From Candidatus Kryptoniota bacterium (lineage in GTDB: Bacteria; Bacteroidota; Ignavibacteria; Kryptoniales; JAKASW01): 64,000 nt of DNA. Made by a program: the position numbers and the translations under genes. Shown piece by piece: positions 25,789-34,462 of this stretch. The stretch spans positions 1-64,000 of the forward strand of contig JAHECO010000016.1 in NCBI GenBank assembly GCA_024641705.1, in the 5' to 3' direction. Position 1 is the stretch's first letter; every line of letters starts with the position of its first letter. The notes under the pieces are model-generated. The model was not told the origin of the DNA, did not search any database, and saw nothing but the letters and a program-made list of their open reading frames with translations.

Positions 25789-25821
25789 AAAAAAGGCGGA
25801 GATGCCGGATGCACCTCCGCC
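25789..25821 (-). terminator. Rho-independent terminator of the Asp-box protein gene
   Basis: GGCGGAG (minus strand 25821-25815) pairs with CTCCGCC (25801-25795), with an inner TGC/GCA pairing, and is followed by six T residues. It lies 28 bases beyond the stop. Confidence 0.85.
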
Positions 25822-25848
25822 TGGCCCGCTCTCTATGAGCCGGCCTAC

Positions 25849-28800
25849 CTACTTCTTTACGCTTATCGTCGGACCGGCAAAGAGCGTCGGAACTCCGTTC
25901 TCCTGCGCAAGCTTGTTGAACGCTGGAATGTCCGTTGTAAGTATGGAGTTGAATTCATTAAGGTGCCCGGCAAGCTGGCTGCCGAGTTCCCTCATGGTCT
26001 CCATCGTGACCTCACTCGGAACCCCGTTGTATGGCGAGAAGAAGCCGTACATCATTCCCCCGATACGTGCATCCAGATGCGTGAAATCGTGTATGTCATC
26101 CTCTCCAACATCATGCTGGATGTTCTTAGAGTAGAGCGTGTCCTTCAAAGCAGTCAGCTTCTTGCCCAGCTTTGACATTTCATCGAGGATGGACTTATAT
26201 TTTCCGTCTTTCATCCCTTGCTCATCAGTCGCAAGCGACTTCCTTATACCTGCCATTTGCTCATCGAGCCCCTGTATTCGATTTAACATGTCGTTCAGGG
26301 CCGAATTCTGATTTCTAACTTCAAGACCGTTTGTAGCGTTGGAGGTAAAGTAGTCCGAAGGCACCGTGAACCTCGGGTCCGGCATGACGTCTACCTGGGT
26401 AGAATCCGTCTTGCCGGTGGCACTTACCGTGATTTTGTAGATGCCTGGAGTAACCATAGGTCCGCGGGTAGAATACGGATTCTCTCTCATGACCATTTTG
26501 GGATCTATCTTGAGTGGACTCGGTCCCTGGTAGCGCATGTTCCATACCAGCCGATTGAAGCCCTTCTTGTTCGGCCCGTAAACCGTAGCCACATGATTGC
26601 CGGCATCGTCCGATATTACCACTTCAACCGGAGTCTTATGCTCTTTCATTTCCCCCGGCTTCGTACTCAATGTGTCTTTCAAGTAATAGTCTATCATGAT
26701 GCCATTGGGCTGGTTTGGAGCCGAGTAAGTGCTCAGATCATTGAAAGCATCCCTGTTCCACATGTGATACATGTATGCAGGGAGAGAGCTGAATAGATGG
26801 AACTGTTCGCTTGCCATCCTGGCGCTGTACTCTTCAAGCGGCGTTATGTTGTCGAGAATGAATATCCCGTTCCCGTGTGTAGCAACCACCAAATCGTGTG
26901 TCCGCTTTTCGAATTTCAGATCGTAGACACATGCCGTCGGGAAATTGCTGTTCAACGGCATCCACTGAGATCCATCATCGGCGGAGTAGAACAAACCTGC
27001 ATCGGTACCTGCCACGAGGAATCCCTTGACATTCGGGTCTTCGCGGACCACGTGGACCGGATAATCTTCCGGTAAGCCGTGCGAGATCGCTGTCCAGGTC
27101 TTGCCGTAGTTATCCGTCCTGTAGACGTAAGGCCGGTTGTTGTCGAGCTCGTGAAAATCTACCGCGATATTGCAGGCCGCCGGGTTGAAGGGCGATGGAT
27201 CGACCTGGTAGATGCGGCCCCATTCCGGGAGGCGTTCAATGTTCTTTGCGACGTTCTCCCAGTGCTGACCGCCGTCCCTGGTCATCTGTACCAACCCGTC
27301 ATCGGTGCCGACCCAAATGACATTCGAATCGAGAGGTGAAATCCCGATTGAAAGAATCGTGTCATAATTCTCCGCGCCGCTAATGTCCAGATTGATATTT
27401 CCGCCGCTCGGACGCTGTTTCGACTTGTCGTTGCGAGTCAGGTCCGGGCTGATCACGGTCCAATGAATGCCGCCGTCCATTGTCTTGAACACGACGTTGG
27501 CACCCAGGAACACCTCATTCGCATCTGTATAGGACACTGCGATCGGGGTGGTCCAATTGAACCTATACTTCAGTTCGGAAGGAGGCATATCGGGCGAATC
27601 CCAGGAGTACGGCCGGATATATCTCGACAAACCGGTCCTGAGATCGAGTCTTCTGACGAAGGCATCCTGCGATTCCGCATAGACAATGTTAGGATCGCTC
27701 GGTGCCGGCACCACATACTCGCCGTCGCCGCCTGCGACCGTAAACCAATTCTGACCCGTGACTCCCCTGCCGTTCAGGTTGGAAGAGACACCGTACCACG
27801 CGTTGTTGTCCTGAAGTCCTCCGCCGAGATTGAAGGGCCTGCTGCTGTCGACTGCCACCTGGTAGAACTGCTCGATCGGCAGGTTGTTCAGGAATCTCCA
27901 GGTCTTTGCGCCATCCACGGAAAGAAATGCACCGCCATCGTTACCGAGTATTATCCGATCGGCATTCTGCGGGTCTATCCAGATTGCGTGGTGATCGACG
28001 TGGACCTCGCCATTCACGTTCTTCACTGTCTTCCCGCCGTCAGTCGACTCGGTTATTTGAAACGAGAGGAAAAAGAGTTTGTTCTCATTATCCGGCGACA
28101 CTATGAAATTCGAGAAGTAAAACGGCCGCACATCCAATTCATGGTTGTTGCTGACCATATGCCAGTGATCGCCGAGATCTTTTGAATCCCAAAGCACTCC
28201 CTTTTTCGATTCGATTAGCGCATAAATATGATCCGGGTTGCTCGGTGCTGCGGCTGCGGCAATTCTGCCCAGCGAACCCGCCGGCAGACCTTCGCTCAGT
28301 TTCTTCCATGTTGATCCGCCGTCAGTCGATCTATAGAGTCCGCTACCATCTCCACCGTCCTCAAGCATCCACGGCCTTCTGACTACCTGCCACATGCCGG
28401 CGAACAGGACTTTTGGGTTGCCCGGATCCATCACGAGTGAAGAAGCGCCCGTTGTATCGTTGACGAACAGGACCTTCTCCCAGGTCTTCCCACCATCCGT
28501 TGTCCTGAAGACTCCCCGGTCCTTGTTGGGCGCCCATGCATGACCGATCGCGGCGACGAAAACATTGTCGGGATCGGACGGGTTGACCACTATCTTCGAG
28601 ATCTGTCCGACATCCTTCAGGCCCATGAACTGCCACGACTTGCCTGCGTCAGGCGAGAAATAGACGCCCTTGCCGGTTATTATGTCGTTCCTCAGATTTG
28701 CCTCTCCGGTACCTACCCAAACGTAATTCGGGTTAGACGGGGCGAGAGCTATGGCGCCGATAGAAGATGTAGCTTCGTGCGAGAACACTTGCTTCCAGGA

Positions 28801-29049
28801 AATCCCGCCGTCCATGGTTTTGAACACTCCACCACCGGCCGCGCCGACGTAGTAGATACTCGGTTGCCCGGGAATTCCGGCGACCGCGCTCACCCTTCCT
28901 CCAGCTGCGGCGGGACCTATGTTCCTGAACTTAATGTTGTGCATAACATCGCTGGTGTCACTTTTGGCTGCCGCAAGAAGTGGGAAAAGGCAAAGGATCA
29001 TGATGCCTATCATCCCTTTCTTAGCAATACTTCCCTTCTCATTTGGCAT
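25849..29049 (-). CDS. Large secreted VPS10/BNR-type beta-propeller protein
   Basis: A 1066-residue exported protein with an N-terminal signal segment (GMIGIMILCLFPLLAAAKS). About eleven Asp-box (BNR) turns of the form S/T-x-D-x-G-x-x-W follow, for example TMDGGISW, SPDAGKSW, TTDGGKTW, STDGGSTW, TRDGGQHW and TDNYGKTW, across residues 50-720. This predicts one or two sortilin-like propellers. A C-terminal region contains an immunoglobulin-like part and a helical segment near residues 960-1030. Such proteins are annotated as glycosyl hydrolase/sialidase-like, but Asp-boxes alone do not show catalysis. The start at 29049 is chosen because GGAGGA precedes it by six bases; an ATG at 29064 lacks such a site. 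Confidence 0.85.
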   Translation of the reverse strand: MPNEKGSIAKKGMIGIMILCLFPLLAAAKSDTSDVMHNIKFRNIGPAAAGGRVSAVAGIPGQPSIYYVGAAGGGVFKTMDGGISWKQVFSHEATSSIGAIALAPSNPNYVWVGTGEANLRNDIITGKGVYFSPDAGKSWQFMGLKDVGQISKIVVNPSDPDNVFVAAIGHAWAPNKDRGVFRTTDGGKTWEKVLFVNDTTGASSLVMDPGNPKVLFAGMWQVVRRPWMLEDGGDGSGLYRSTDGGSTWKKLSEGLPAGSLGRIAAAAAPSNPDHIYALIESKKGVLWDSKDLGDHWHMVSNNHELDVRPFYFSNFIVSPDNENKLFFLSFQITESTDGGKTVKNVNGEVHVDHHAIWIDPQNADRIILGNDGGAFLSVDGAKTWRFLNNLPIEQFYQVAVDSSRPFNLGGGLQDNNAWYGVSSNLNGRGVTGQNWFTVAGGDGEYVVPAPSDPNIVYAESQDAFVRRLDLRTGLSRYIRPYSWDSPDMPPSELKYRFNWTTPIAVSYTDANEVFLGANVVFKTMDGGIHWTVISPDLTRNDKSKQRPSGGNINLDISGAENYDTILSIGISPLDSNVIWVGTDDGLVQMTRDGGQHWENVAKNIERLPEWGRIYQVDPSPFNPAACNIAVDFHELDNNRPYVYRTDNYGKTWTAISHGLPEDYPVHVVREDPNVKGFLVAGTDAGLFYSADDGSQWMPLNSNFPTACVYDLKFEKRTHDLVVATHGNGIFILDNITPLEEYSARMASEQFHLFSSLPAYMYHMWNRDAFNDLSTYSAPNQPNGIMIDYYLKDTLSTKPGEMKEHKTPVEVVISDDAGNHVATVYGPNKKGFNRLVWNMRYQGPSPLKIDPKMVMRENPYSTRGPMVTPGIYKITVSATGKTDSTQVDVMPDPRFTVPSDYFTSNATNGLEVRNQNSALNDMLNRIQGLDEQMAGIRKSLATDEQGMKDGKYKSILDEMSKLGKKLTALKDTLYSKNIQHDVGEDDIHDFTHLDARIGGMMYGFFSPYNGVPSEVTMETMRELGSQLAGHLNEFNSILTTDIPAFNKLAQENGVPTLFAGPTISVKK

Positions 29050-29083
29050 TTCGTTCTCCTCCATTTTGTGATAAAGAATTGCG

Positions 29084-29545
29084 TCAACTTATTCGAACCG
29101 GGTGTTTGTTTCCTTTTGTTTGACGACGATTAGTCTTTTTCTCACCGATGAATTTCAGATGACTCCCGCAGCCGGCTTTGCAGTCGGTCGCGCCGAATTG
29201 CCTGACCACAACTCTGCCGTCCGTGAGGCGGTTCAACCGACACTCCTCCATTCCGGAAAGGACGACCTTTGAGACTCTTGCCCGGGGACTCTTCAATAAG
29301 TAGTCGATGTGCCAATGAAGGACCTTCCGGTTTGAAAGGTGTCGGAGAATCCTGCTCTTCATATTTCTCCTGGCGCTTCCCGTATAAACGTATTTGCCGG
29401 GCGGAAAGACGCAATTGCCCAGCTTTCCCACACTTACCCGGAAAGTCGAATCCAATCGGAAATGGATCTGATAGCTTGTGAAACTGCCGTCCCGCAGGAC
29501 GAGCCGACGGAACCGACTTTCTTTGCCGATCTCGAGTGATCTCAT
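29084..29545 (-). CDS. GIY-YIG nuclease family protein (DUF123)
   Basis: A 153-residue protein of the DUF123 branch of the GIY-YIG superfamily. The core reads KYVYTGSARRNMKSRILRHL, standing for the GIY-YIG strands and following Arg helix, then HWHIDYLL and a cysteine/histidine-bearing ATDCKAGCGSHLKF near the C-terminus. DUF123 domains occur alone or fused to endonuclease III and are thought to act in DNA repair; activity has not been settled. ATG at 29545 is preferred to an in-frame GTG at 29563. It is encoded 34 bases upstream of the Asp-box gene, but the two are unlikely to be functionally linked. Confidence 0.82.
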   Translation of the reverse strand: MRSLEIGKESRFRRLVLRDGSFTSYQIHFRLDSTFRVSVGKLGNCVFPPGKYVYTGSARRNMKSRILRHLSNRKVLHWHIDYLLKSPRARVSKVVLSGMEECRLNRLTDGRVVVRQFGATDCKAGCGSHLKFIGEKKTNRRQTKGNKHPVRIS

Positions 29546-29665
29546 TCGTTCCGCTGCCGGCACCGGTTGGAGAGGTTAATTTTATTCATATATCATGAAA
29601 CGCGCGATCAAAGACCGTTCGCCCATCCTTGGCCACGGTAGATGGGTTTATCATTTAGACGAGCA

Positions 29666-30632
29666 TTATCGATCAAGGTTCGCGTCTTCGGAATAAATCG
29701 TCAGCTTCTGTCCTGCCTGTAGGTAGCCGCTCCTCTGCAGGTTGTTCCACTCCAGAAGTTCGCCGACTTTGACGCCGTACTTATCCGCTATTTTTGTGAG
29801 CGAATCTCCTCGCTTCACGATGTAAGTCTGAGTCGTATCTTGCGACACGAATGAACCTCCGTCGCTACTTGGCGCCGAAGCGACCAATGTTGTTGACCTG
29901 GAGTCCTTCGGCAGATCCAGGCTCCAACTGCCCGGGGGAAGGCTCTTCCTTAACAGCCAGGGGTTCAAGTATTTGATTTCCTTGTAACTCGTGCCCTGTT
30001 GCAGCGCCCAGGCGGCAAGATCATAGATGCGACCAACGGTGACCGTTCATTCCCATATTGTAAGCAGCTGCAGCAAGAGTCCATGTCCCGAACATCGAGT
30101 GAAGATCTGAAAGGTACCTCAAGCTCGCATCCGTCGATTTAGTGAAATTGAATCGTTCATCGACAAAGTAATTCACCTTCAAGCCGTAGCGCCTCGCGGT
30201 CTCCGGAGTAAACTGCCAAATGCCTGCCGCACCTTTGCTTGATACGAGATTACGGAGAGCGCTTTCGGCGACGGCGAGATACTTGAGGTCTTCAGGAAGA
30301 TTCATCTCGCTCAGCTTCTCTTCCACGTAAGGGAAATATCGACTGCTTCTTTTAAGGTCCAGGATAATCTGGGCGTCTGAAAGTTCGATGTAGAAGGCTT
30401 GTTCCATCCTTCGGCGAACGTCCGGAACCTCCAGGGGCATCCTCTCGCCACAAAAACTTAGTGAGTCGGGAATGCGGTAGGTCGACAAACGACTAACGTC
30501 TGCAGGCGATAAACCGCTCTCTGCATCGCTCCGGTCAAGACCGTACCTGTGCAGGAGCAAACCGGCACCGACGGCCAGGGCCACAATCAGTGGAAAGGCT
30601 ACTGCGACAAAGCGGCTAGAAATTCGTGACAT
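29666..30632 (-). pseudogene. LysM lytic murein transglycosylase (MltD-like), broken by deletion and frameshift
   Basis: The 5' frame (30632-30021) encodes a membrane anchor (about residues 8-27) and an SLT domain with AVAESALRNLVSSKGAAGIWQFTPETARRYG, including the catalytic-type Glu, up to AAAAYNMGMNG. It then runs into a stop. The 3' frame resumes immediately as TVTVGRIYDLAAWALQQG and continues through LNPWLLRKSLPPG to a LysM repeat (YIVKRGDSLTKIADKYGVKVG). The roughly 50 residues that normally end the SLT domain are absent, so this is more than a one-base slip. The junction (about 30035-30047) lies on the palindrome AACGGTGACCGTT. Intact homologues cut peptidoglycan glycan strands in the periplasm. 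Confidence 0.8.
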
Positions 30633-31320
30633 ATCCGTGTCTGATTCCGAAGTCCTTGATTATCTGGACGACCTCTGCGGGCTCGTCGCATACGTTAAAT
30701 ATTTTGAGATCCTCGGCCGAGATGCACCCTTCAGCCATCGCCGTATCCTTCATCCAGGAAAGCATTTTCTCCCAGTACTTACTTCCCATAAGTATCACAG
30801 GGAATCCTTTCGTCTTCTGTGTCTGAATCAGGGTAATAGCTTCGGAGAATTCATCGACGGTGCCGTAGCCGCCGGGCATGACGACGAAGCCCTGCGCGTA
30901 TTTTACGAACATGACCTTCCGCACGAAGAAGTGCTGAAAAGTCATGAGTTTGTCTGGGTCGATATACTCGTTGGGCCTTTGCTCGAATGGGAGTTCTATA
31001 TTCAGTCCTATTGATTCCCCGCCCGCCTCTTTCGCACCTCTGTTGGCGGCCTCCATGAGTCCGCCTCCTCCCCCGCTTACGATCGCGTAACCTGTCTTGG
31101 CAAGTTCGAATGCGATCTGGCGCGTGAGTTCATAGTACTTGGACCCTGGTTTCATCCTCGCCGATCCGAATATCGAAACTGCAGGCGCGGACCTGCTGAG
31201 CAGATCGAAACCGTCGACAAATTCCGACATGATTTTGAAAATACGCCAGATGTCTCTCTGCCTTGCCTCGAGCACGGACAACCGGTCGTTGTTGGGGGAA
31301 TGATTAATCGTGGTGCTCAT
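30616..31320 (-). CDS. LOG family / TIGR00730 Rossmann-fold protein
   Basis: A 234-residue lysine-decarboxylase-like (LOG) protein. It carries SIFGSARMKPGSKYY, the phosphate-binding SGGGGGLMEAANRGA and the PGGYGTVDE signature that defines the family. LOG proteins hydrolyse nucleoside 5'-monophosphates to ribose 5-phosphate and free base; in bacteria they have been linked to nucleotide salvage and cytokinin-like products. The start at 31320 is chosen because a longer frame reads back through trpG. It begins two bases after the trpG stop, so it is translationally coupled to the anthranilate synthase genes, although no pathway link is known. Confidence 0.9.
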   Translation of the reverse strand: MSTTINHSPNNDRLSVLEARQRDIWRIFKIMSEFVDGFDLLSRSAPAVSIFGSARMKPGSKYYELTRQIAFELAKTGYAIVSGGGGGLMEAANRGAKEAGGESIGLNIELPFEQRPNEYIDPDKLMTFQHFFVRKVMFVKYAQGFVVMPGGYGTVDEFSEAITLIQTQKTKGFPVILMGSKYWEKMLSWMKDTAMAEGCISAEDLKIFNVCDEPAEVVQIIKDFGIRHGYVTNF

Positions 31321-31322
31321 GT

Positions 31323-31892
31323 TCAGATTCTTCCATTGAGAAAATTTTGTAAGAGTATCTTTCCGCTCTGGGTCATGATAGATTCCGGGTGGAACTGGAC
31401 CCCGACTGTGGGATAATCCTTGTGTTTCAAACCCATGATAAGATTGTCCTCGGTCCACGCGATGACATCGAGCTTGTCGGGAAGGTCTTCCCTGGAGACG
31501 ATTAGCGAGTGATATCTCGTTGCGGGAAAAGGAATCGGCAGCGATGCAAAAACGGATCTCCCGGCATGAATTATCTGCGAGATTTTCCCGTGCATCGGCA
31601 CCGGGGCCTTGATGATTCTGCCTCCGAACACCTCACCGATCGCTTGGTGACCGAGACAGACACCGAGTATCGGTATCGTCTTATGGAATTCGGTGATGAC
31701 GGGTTCTGACAGGCCGGCCTCTGAAGGGGTCTTAGGGCCTGGCGAAATAACTATGGCCTCCGGCTTCATTTGGCGTATTTCTGCCATAGCAATCTTGTCG
31801 TTGCGGGCGACCCGGACACTCGCGCCCAGCTCTGAGAGATACTGGTAAAGGTTGTATGTGAATGAGTCGTAGTTGTCGATTAGGAGTATCAT
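31323..31892 (-). CDS. trpG: Anthranilate synthase component II (glutamine amidotransferase)
   Basis: TrpG supplies ammonia from glutamine to TrpE, and in many bacteria also to PabB for folate. The 189-residue class I amidotransferase begins ILLIDNYDSFTYNLYQYL and has the catalytic nucleophile in GVCLGHQAIG. The His-Glu pair is near the C-terminus in GVQFHPESIMT. It overlaps the trpE stop by four bases, which strongly supports pairing with TrpE. An amphibolic trpG/pabA role cannot be excluded because no pabB is nearby. Confidence 0.94.
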   Translation of the reverse strand: MILLIDNYDSFTYNLYQYLSELGASVRVARNDKIAMAEIRQMKPEAIVISPGPKTPSEAGLSEPVITEFHKTIPILGVCLGHQAIGEVFGGRIIKAPVPMHGKISQIIHAGRSVFASLPIPFPATRYHSLIVSREDLPDKLDVIAWTEDNLIMGLKHKDYPTVGVQFHPESIMTQSGKILLQNFLNGRI

Positions 31893-33382
31893 TGAAATTT
31901 ATCGACGAGTTTGAGTGTCTCCAGGTTGGCCTTCATTTTGTTGATCGACTCGTTGTACTCCCGTTCGGGGTCGGAATCATAGACGATACCGGCGCCTGCC
32001 TGTAAGTATGCCGTATCGCCATGAACGACGAGGGTCCGTATGGCGATGCAAGTATCCATATTGTTGTTGAAATCTATGTAGCCGATTGCCCCGCCGTAGA
32101 TATTTCTCCGGGTTCCTTCGAGTTCGGAGATGATTTCCATGGCTCGTACTTTAGGAGCTCCGCTCAGCGTGCCGGCAGGAAAGCAAGCTGCAAGCGTTTC
32201 GACAGCGTCCTTTCCCGCGTCCGTAGTCCCGACGACATCAGAAACGATATGCATCACATGTGAAAACTTCTCGACGTGCATAAAGTTCTCGACGCGGACG
32301 CTTCCCGTGGAAGCCACCCGACCTATGTCGTTTCTTCCAAGATCGACGAGCATCACGTGCTCCGCCTTTTCCTTTTCGTCGGTGAGAAGTTCGCGCGTGA
32401 ACTGCTCGTCCCTTTCGGGGGTGTCTCCGCGCGGGCTCGTCCCCGCGATTGGACGCATCTCGATCTTCTTCCCTTGCTTCCTTACGAACATTTCGGGTGA
32501 AGACCCTATCACCGCGAGCCGCCCGCCGTCGGCTCCGAACTCGAGGTAAAACATGTACGGCGACGGATTCAATGCGCGCACTCCCCTGTACAACAGAAAA
32601 GGATCACCTTTCAGGTCAAACTCGGCACGTTGCGAAAGGACCACCTGGAAGATATCGCCTTCGACTATGTACTCCTTCGCGCGGGAGACTATTTCCTTGA
32701 AACGGTCCTTCGTCATATTGAACCGGGCTTCACCAGCCGAGCAATGTATTCCTTCGCCATCCTGTTCCTTGTTCCCGATAATCCCAAGGATGCTTTTCAG
32801 GTATGCGAGTCGCTCCTTGACCAAATCTCCGAGGGACTCAGGCTTTCCGCCCAGGGGTATAAGAGCGACGAGAACTACACGCCGCTTCAAATTGTCCACG
32901 GCCAGGACGGTGTCATAGAAGTTGAGAAACACGTCCGGGATAATGCTGTCGGTGCCTTTGATGGGAATCGCTTCGAGATACTTCACAAAATCGTACTCGA
33001 AGTATCCGACGGCACCTCCAGACAGCGGAGGCAGGTCCTGAACGGGAAATATCTTGAATCTGGAGAAGAAGTTCTTTAGCTCGGATATGGGAGACGACGC
33101 GCCGGTCTTTGTACGCCCGTCTATCACAACCTTGCCGTCCAATACCTGGAAGCTCGAGAAAGGGTTCACGCCTATGAAGGAGTATCGCCCTATCCTTTCG
33201 CCGCCTTCCGCACTCTCCAGGAGGAAGCTGTCCTTTCCGAGTTTCCTGAGCTTAATGTACAAGCCGACTGGAGTGTAAATATCTTCCAGGCTCTCTACTA
33301 CAGCGGGATAGTGGGTATAGCCTGCTGCCCTCGCGCTTTCCAGTTCGCTTGTTGTGGGAATACGCTCAGTGACCAGTGGCAT
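31889..33382 (-). CDS. trpE: Anthranilate synthase component I
   Basis: TrpE makes anthranilate from chorismate, the first committed step of tryptophan synthesis. The 497-residue protein carries LLESAEGGERIGRYSFIG, where the LLES motif belongs to the tryptophan feedback site. The chorismate-binding half includes RPIAGTSPRG. PIAGT is typical of TrpE, while PabB has PIKGT. FPAGTLSGAPKVRAMEII and the GGAIGYIDF block follow. The other trp genes (trpDCFBA) are not in the window, so the pathway is split. The remaining partner is the overlapping trpG. Confidence 0.94.
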   Translation of the reverse strand: MPLVTERIPTTSELESARAAGYTHYPAVVESLEDIYTPVGLYIKLRKLGKDSFLLESAEGGERIGRYSFIGVNPFSSFQVLDGKVVIDGRTKTGASSPISELKNFFSRFKIFPVQDLPPLSGGAVGYFEYDFVKYLEAIPIKGTDSIIPDVFLNFYDTVLAVDNLKRRVVLVALIPLGGKPESLGDLVKERLAYLKSILGIIGNKEQDGEGIHCSAGEARFNMTKDRFKEIVSRAKEYIVEGDIFQVVLSQRAEFDLKGDPFLLYRGVRALNPSPYMFYLEFGADGGRLAVIGSSPEMFVRKQGKKIEMRPIAGTSPRGDTPERDEQFTRELLTDEKEKAEHVMLVDLGRNDIGRVASTGSVRVENFMHVEKFSHVMHIVSDVVGTTDAGKDAVETLAACFPAGTLSGAPKVRAMEIISELEGTRRNIYGGAIGYIDFNNNMDTCIAIRTLVVHGDTAYLQAGAGIVYDSDPEREYNESINKMKANLETLKLVDKFQ

Positions 33383-33444
33383 CGGCGCTCATCACAATGG
33401 TGGAGTAAATTCCTTCCGGCGTGCGAAGATATCGCGGCCCTTGA

Positions 33445-34461
33445 TCAGTTGACACGCATTTTCACCAGTATCTCGGCCGCCTTGGTCACCATTTCCCTGG
33501 AGACATCGAGGTGAGTGACAGCACGAAGTTTCCCGGCGCTTCCTGCGGAAAGCAGTACGCCGGCATTTTTTGCCTCGGCTATAAACTTGTCGATCCGAAC
33601 GGGCTGTTTCACTCCGAAGATGATAATGTTGGTTTCGACATGGTCGACATTGACTTCGAAGACAGGCGAATCGCCAAGTATACGTGCGAATGCTTTGGCG
33701 TTCTCATGATCTTCGGCCAGTCTCCGGAAGTTGTTCTCAAGCGCGTACAACCCGGCGGCTGCCAGTATCCCGGCCTGCCTCATGCCTCCGCCGAATACCT
33801 TCCTGAATCGCTTTGCCTTCGCAATGTACTCTTTCGTCCCTGTCAACACAGAGCCTACCGGCGCTCCGAGCCCCTTCGAGAGGCATACTGAAACCGAATC
33901 GAAATGCTTTGCATATTCGAAAACCTTTATGCCGGTCGCAACCGATGCATTCCAGAGACGCGCCCCGTCGAGGTGATACTTCAATCCATGCTTCACGACG
34001 ACGTCTTTGATCTCTTGTATCAACTTCATCGGGTAGATGCTGCCGCCCCCACGGTTATGCGTGTTCTCCACGCAAACGAGGCGCGTCGGCATCATGTAAT
34101 ACACGTCGGGCCTTATGGCTTCCTCCACATCCGCGGCGGTCATCAGGCCGCGAACTCCGGGGACCAGATTCAGCTGAATTCCCGACAGCAGCGCGGGTGC
34201 ACCGGTCTCGTAGTTGAAGATATGCGAATCCTTCTCGACGATTACTTCGTCTCCCGGTGATGTGTGCGTTTTCAATGCCAGCTGGTTGGACATAACTCCG
34301 CTGGGAACGTAGAGAGCACTTTCCTTTCCCAGTAGATCGGCGACGGTTTCTTGAAGGCGGTTCACGGTCGGATCTTCTCCGAAGACATCGTCACCGACCA
34401 CGGCATCTGCCATCACCTTGCGCATCGCCTCGCTCGGCTTGGTGACCGTGTCACTTCTCAA
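33445..34461 (-). CDS. ltaE: Low-specificity L-threonine aldolase
   Basis: This PLP enzyme cleaves L-threonine to glycine and acetaldehyde. The protein has about 338 residues with RSDTVTKPS at the N-terminus, ENTHNRGGGSIYP, HLDGARLWNA and the Schiff-base lysine in SVCLSKGLGAPVGS. Family members normally begin two to five residues earlier (IDLRSDTVT). Here the codons just upstream read N-Y-I-D but contain no ATG, so the start is either the TTG at 34461 or an ATT slightly upstream. It begins one base after the lnt stop, suggesting translational coupling. Confidence 0.92.
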   Translation of the reverse strand: MRSDTVTKPSEAMRKVMADAVVGDDVFGEDPTVNRLQETVADLLGKESALYVPSGVMSNQLALKTHTSPGDEVIVEKDSHIFNYETGAPALLSGIQLNLVPGVRGLMTAADVEEAIRPDVYYMMPTRLVCVENTHNRGGGSIYPMKLIQEIKDVVVKHGLKYHLDGARLWNASVATGIKVFEYAKHFDSVSVCLSKGLGAPVGSVLTGTKEYIAKAKRFRKVFGGGMRQAGILAAAGLYALENNFRRLAEDHENAKAFARILGDSPVFEVNVDHVETNIIIFGVKQPVRIDKFIAEAKNAGVLLSAGSAGKLRAVTHLDVSREMVTKAAEILVKMRVN

Positions 34462-34462
34462 A

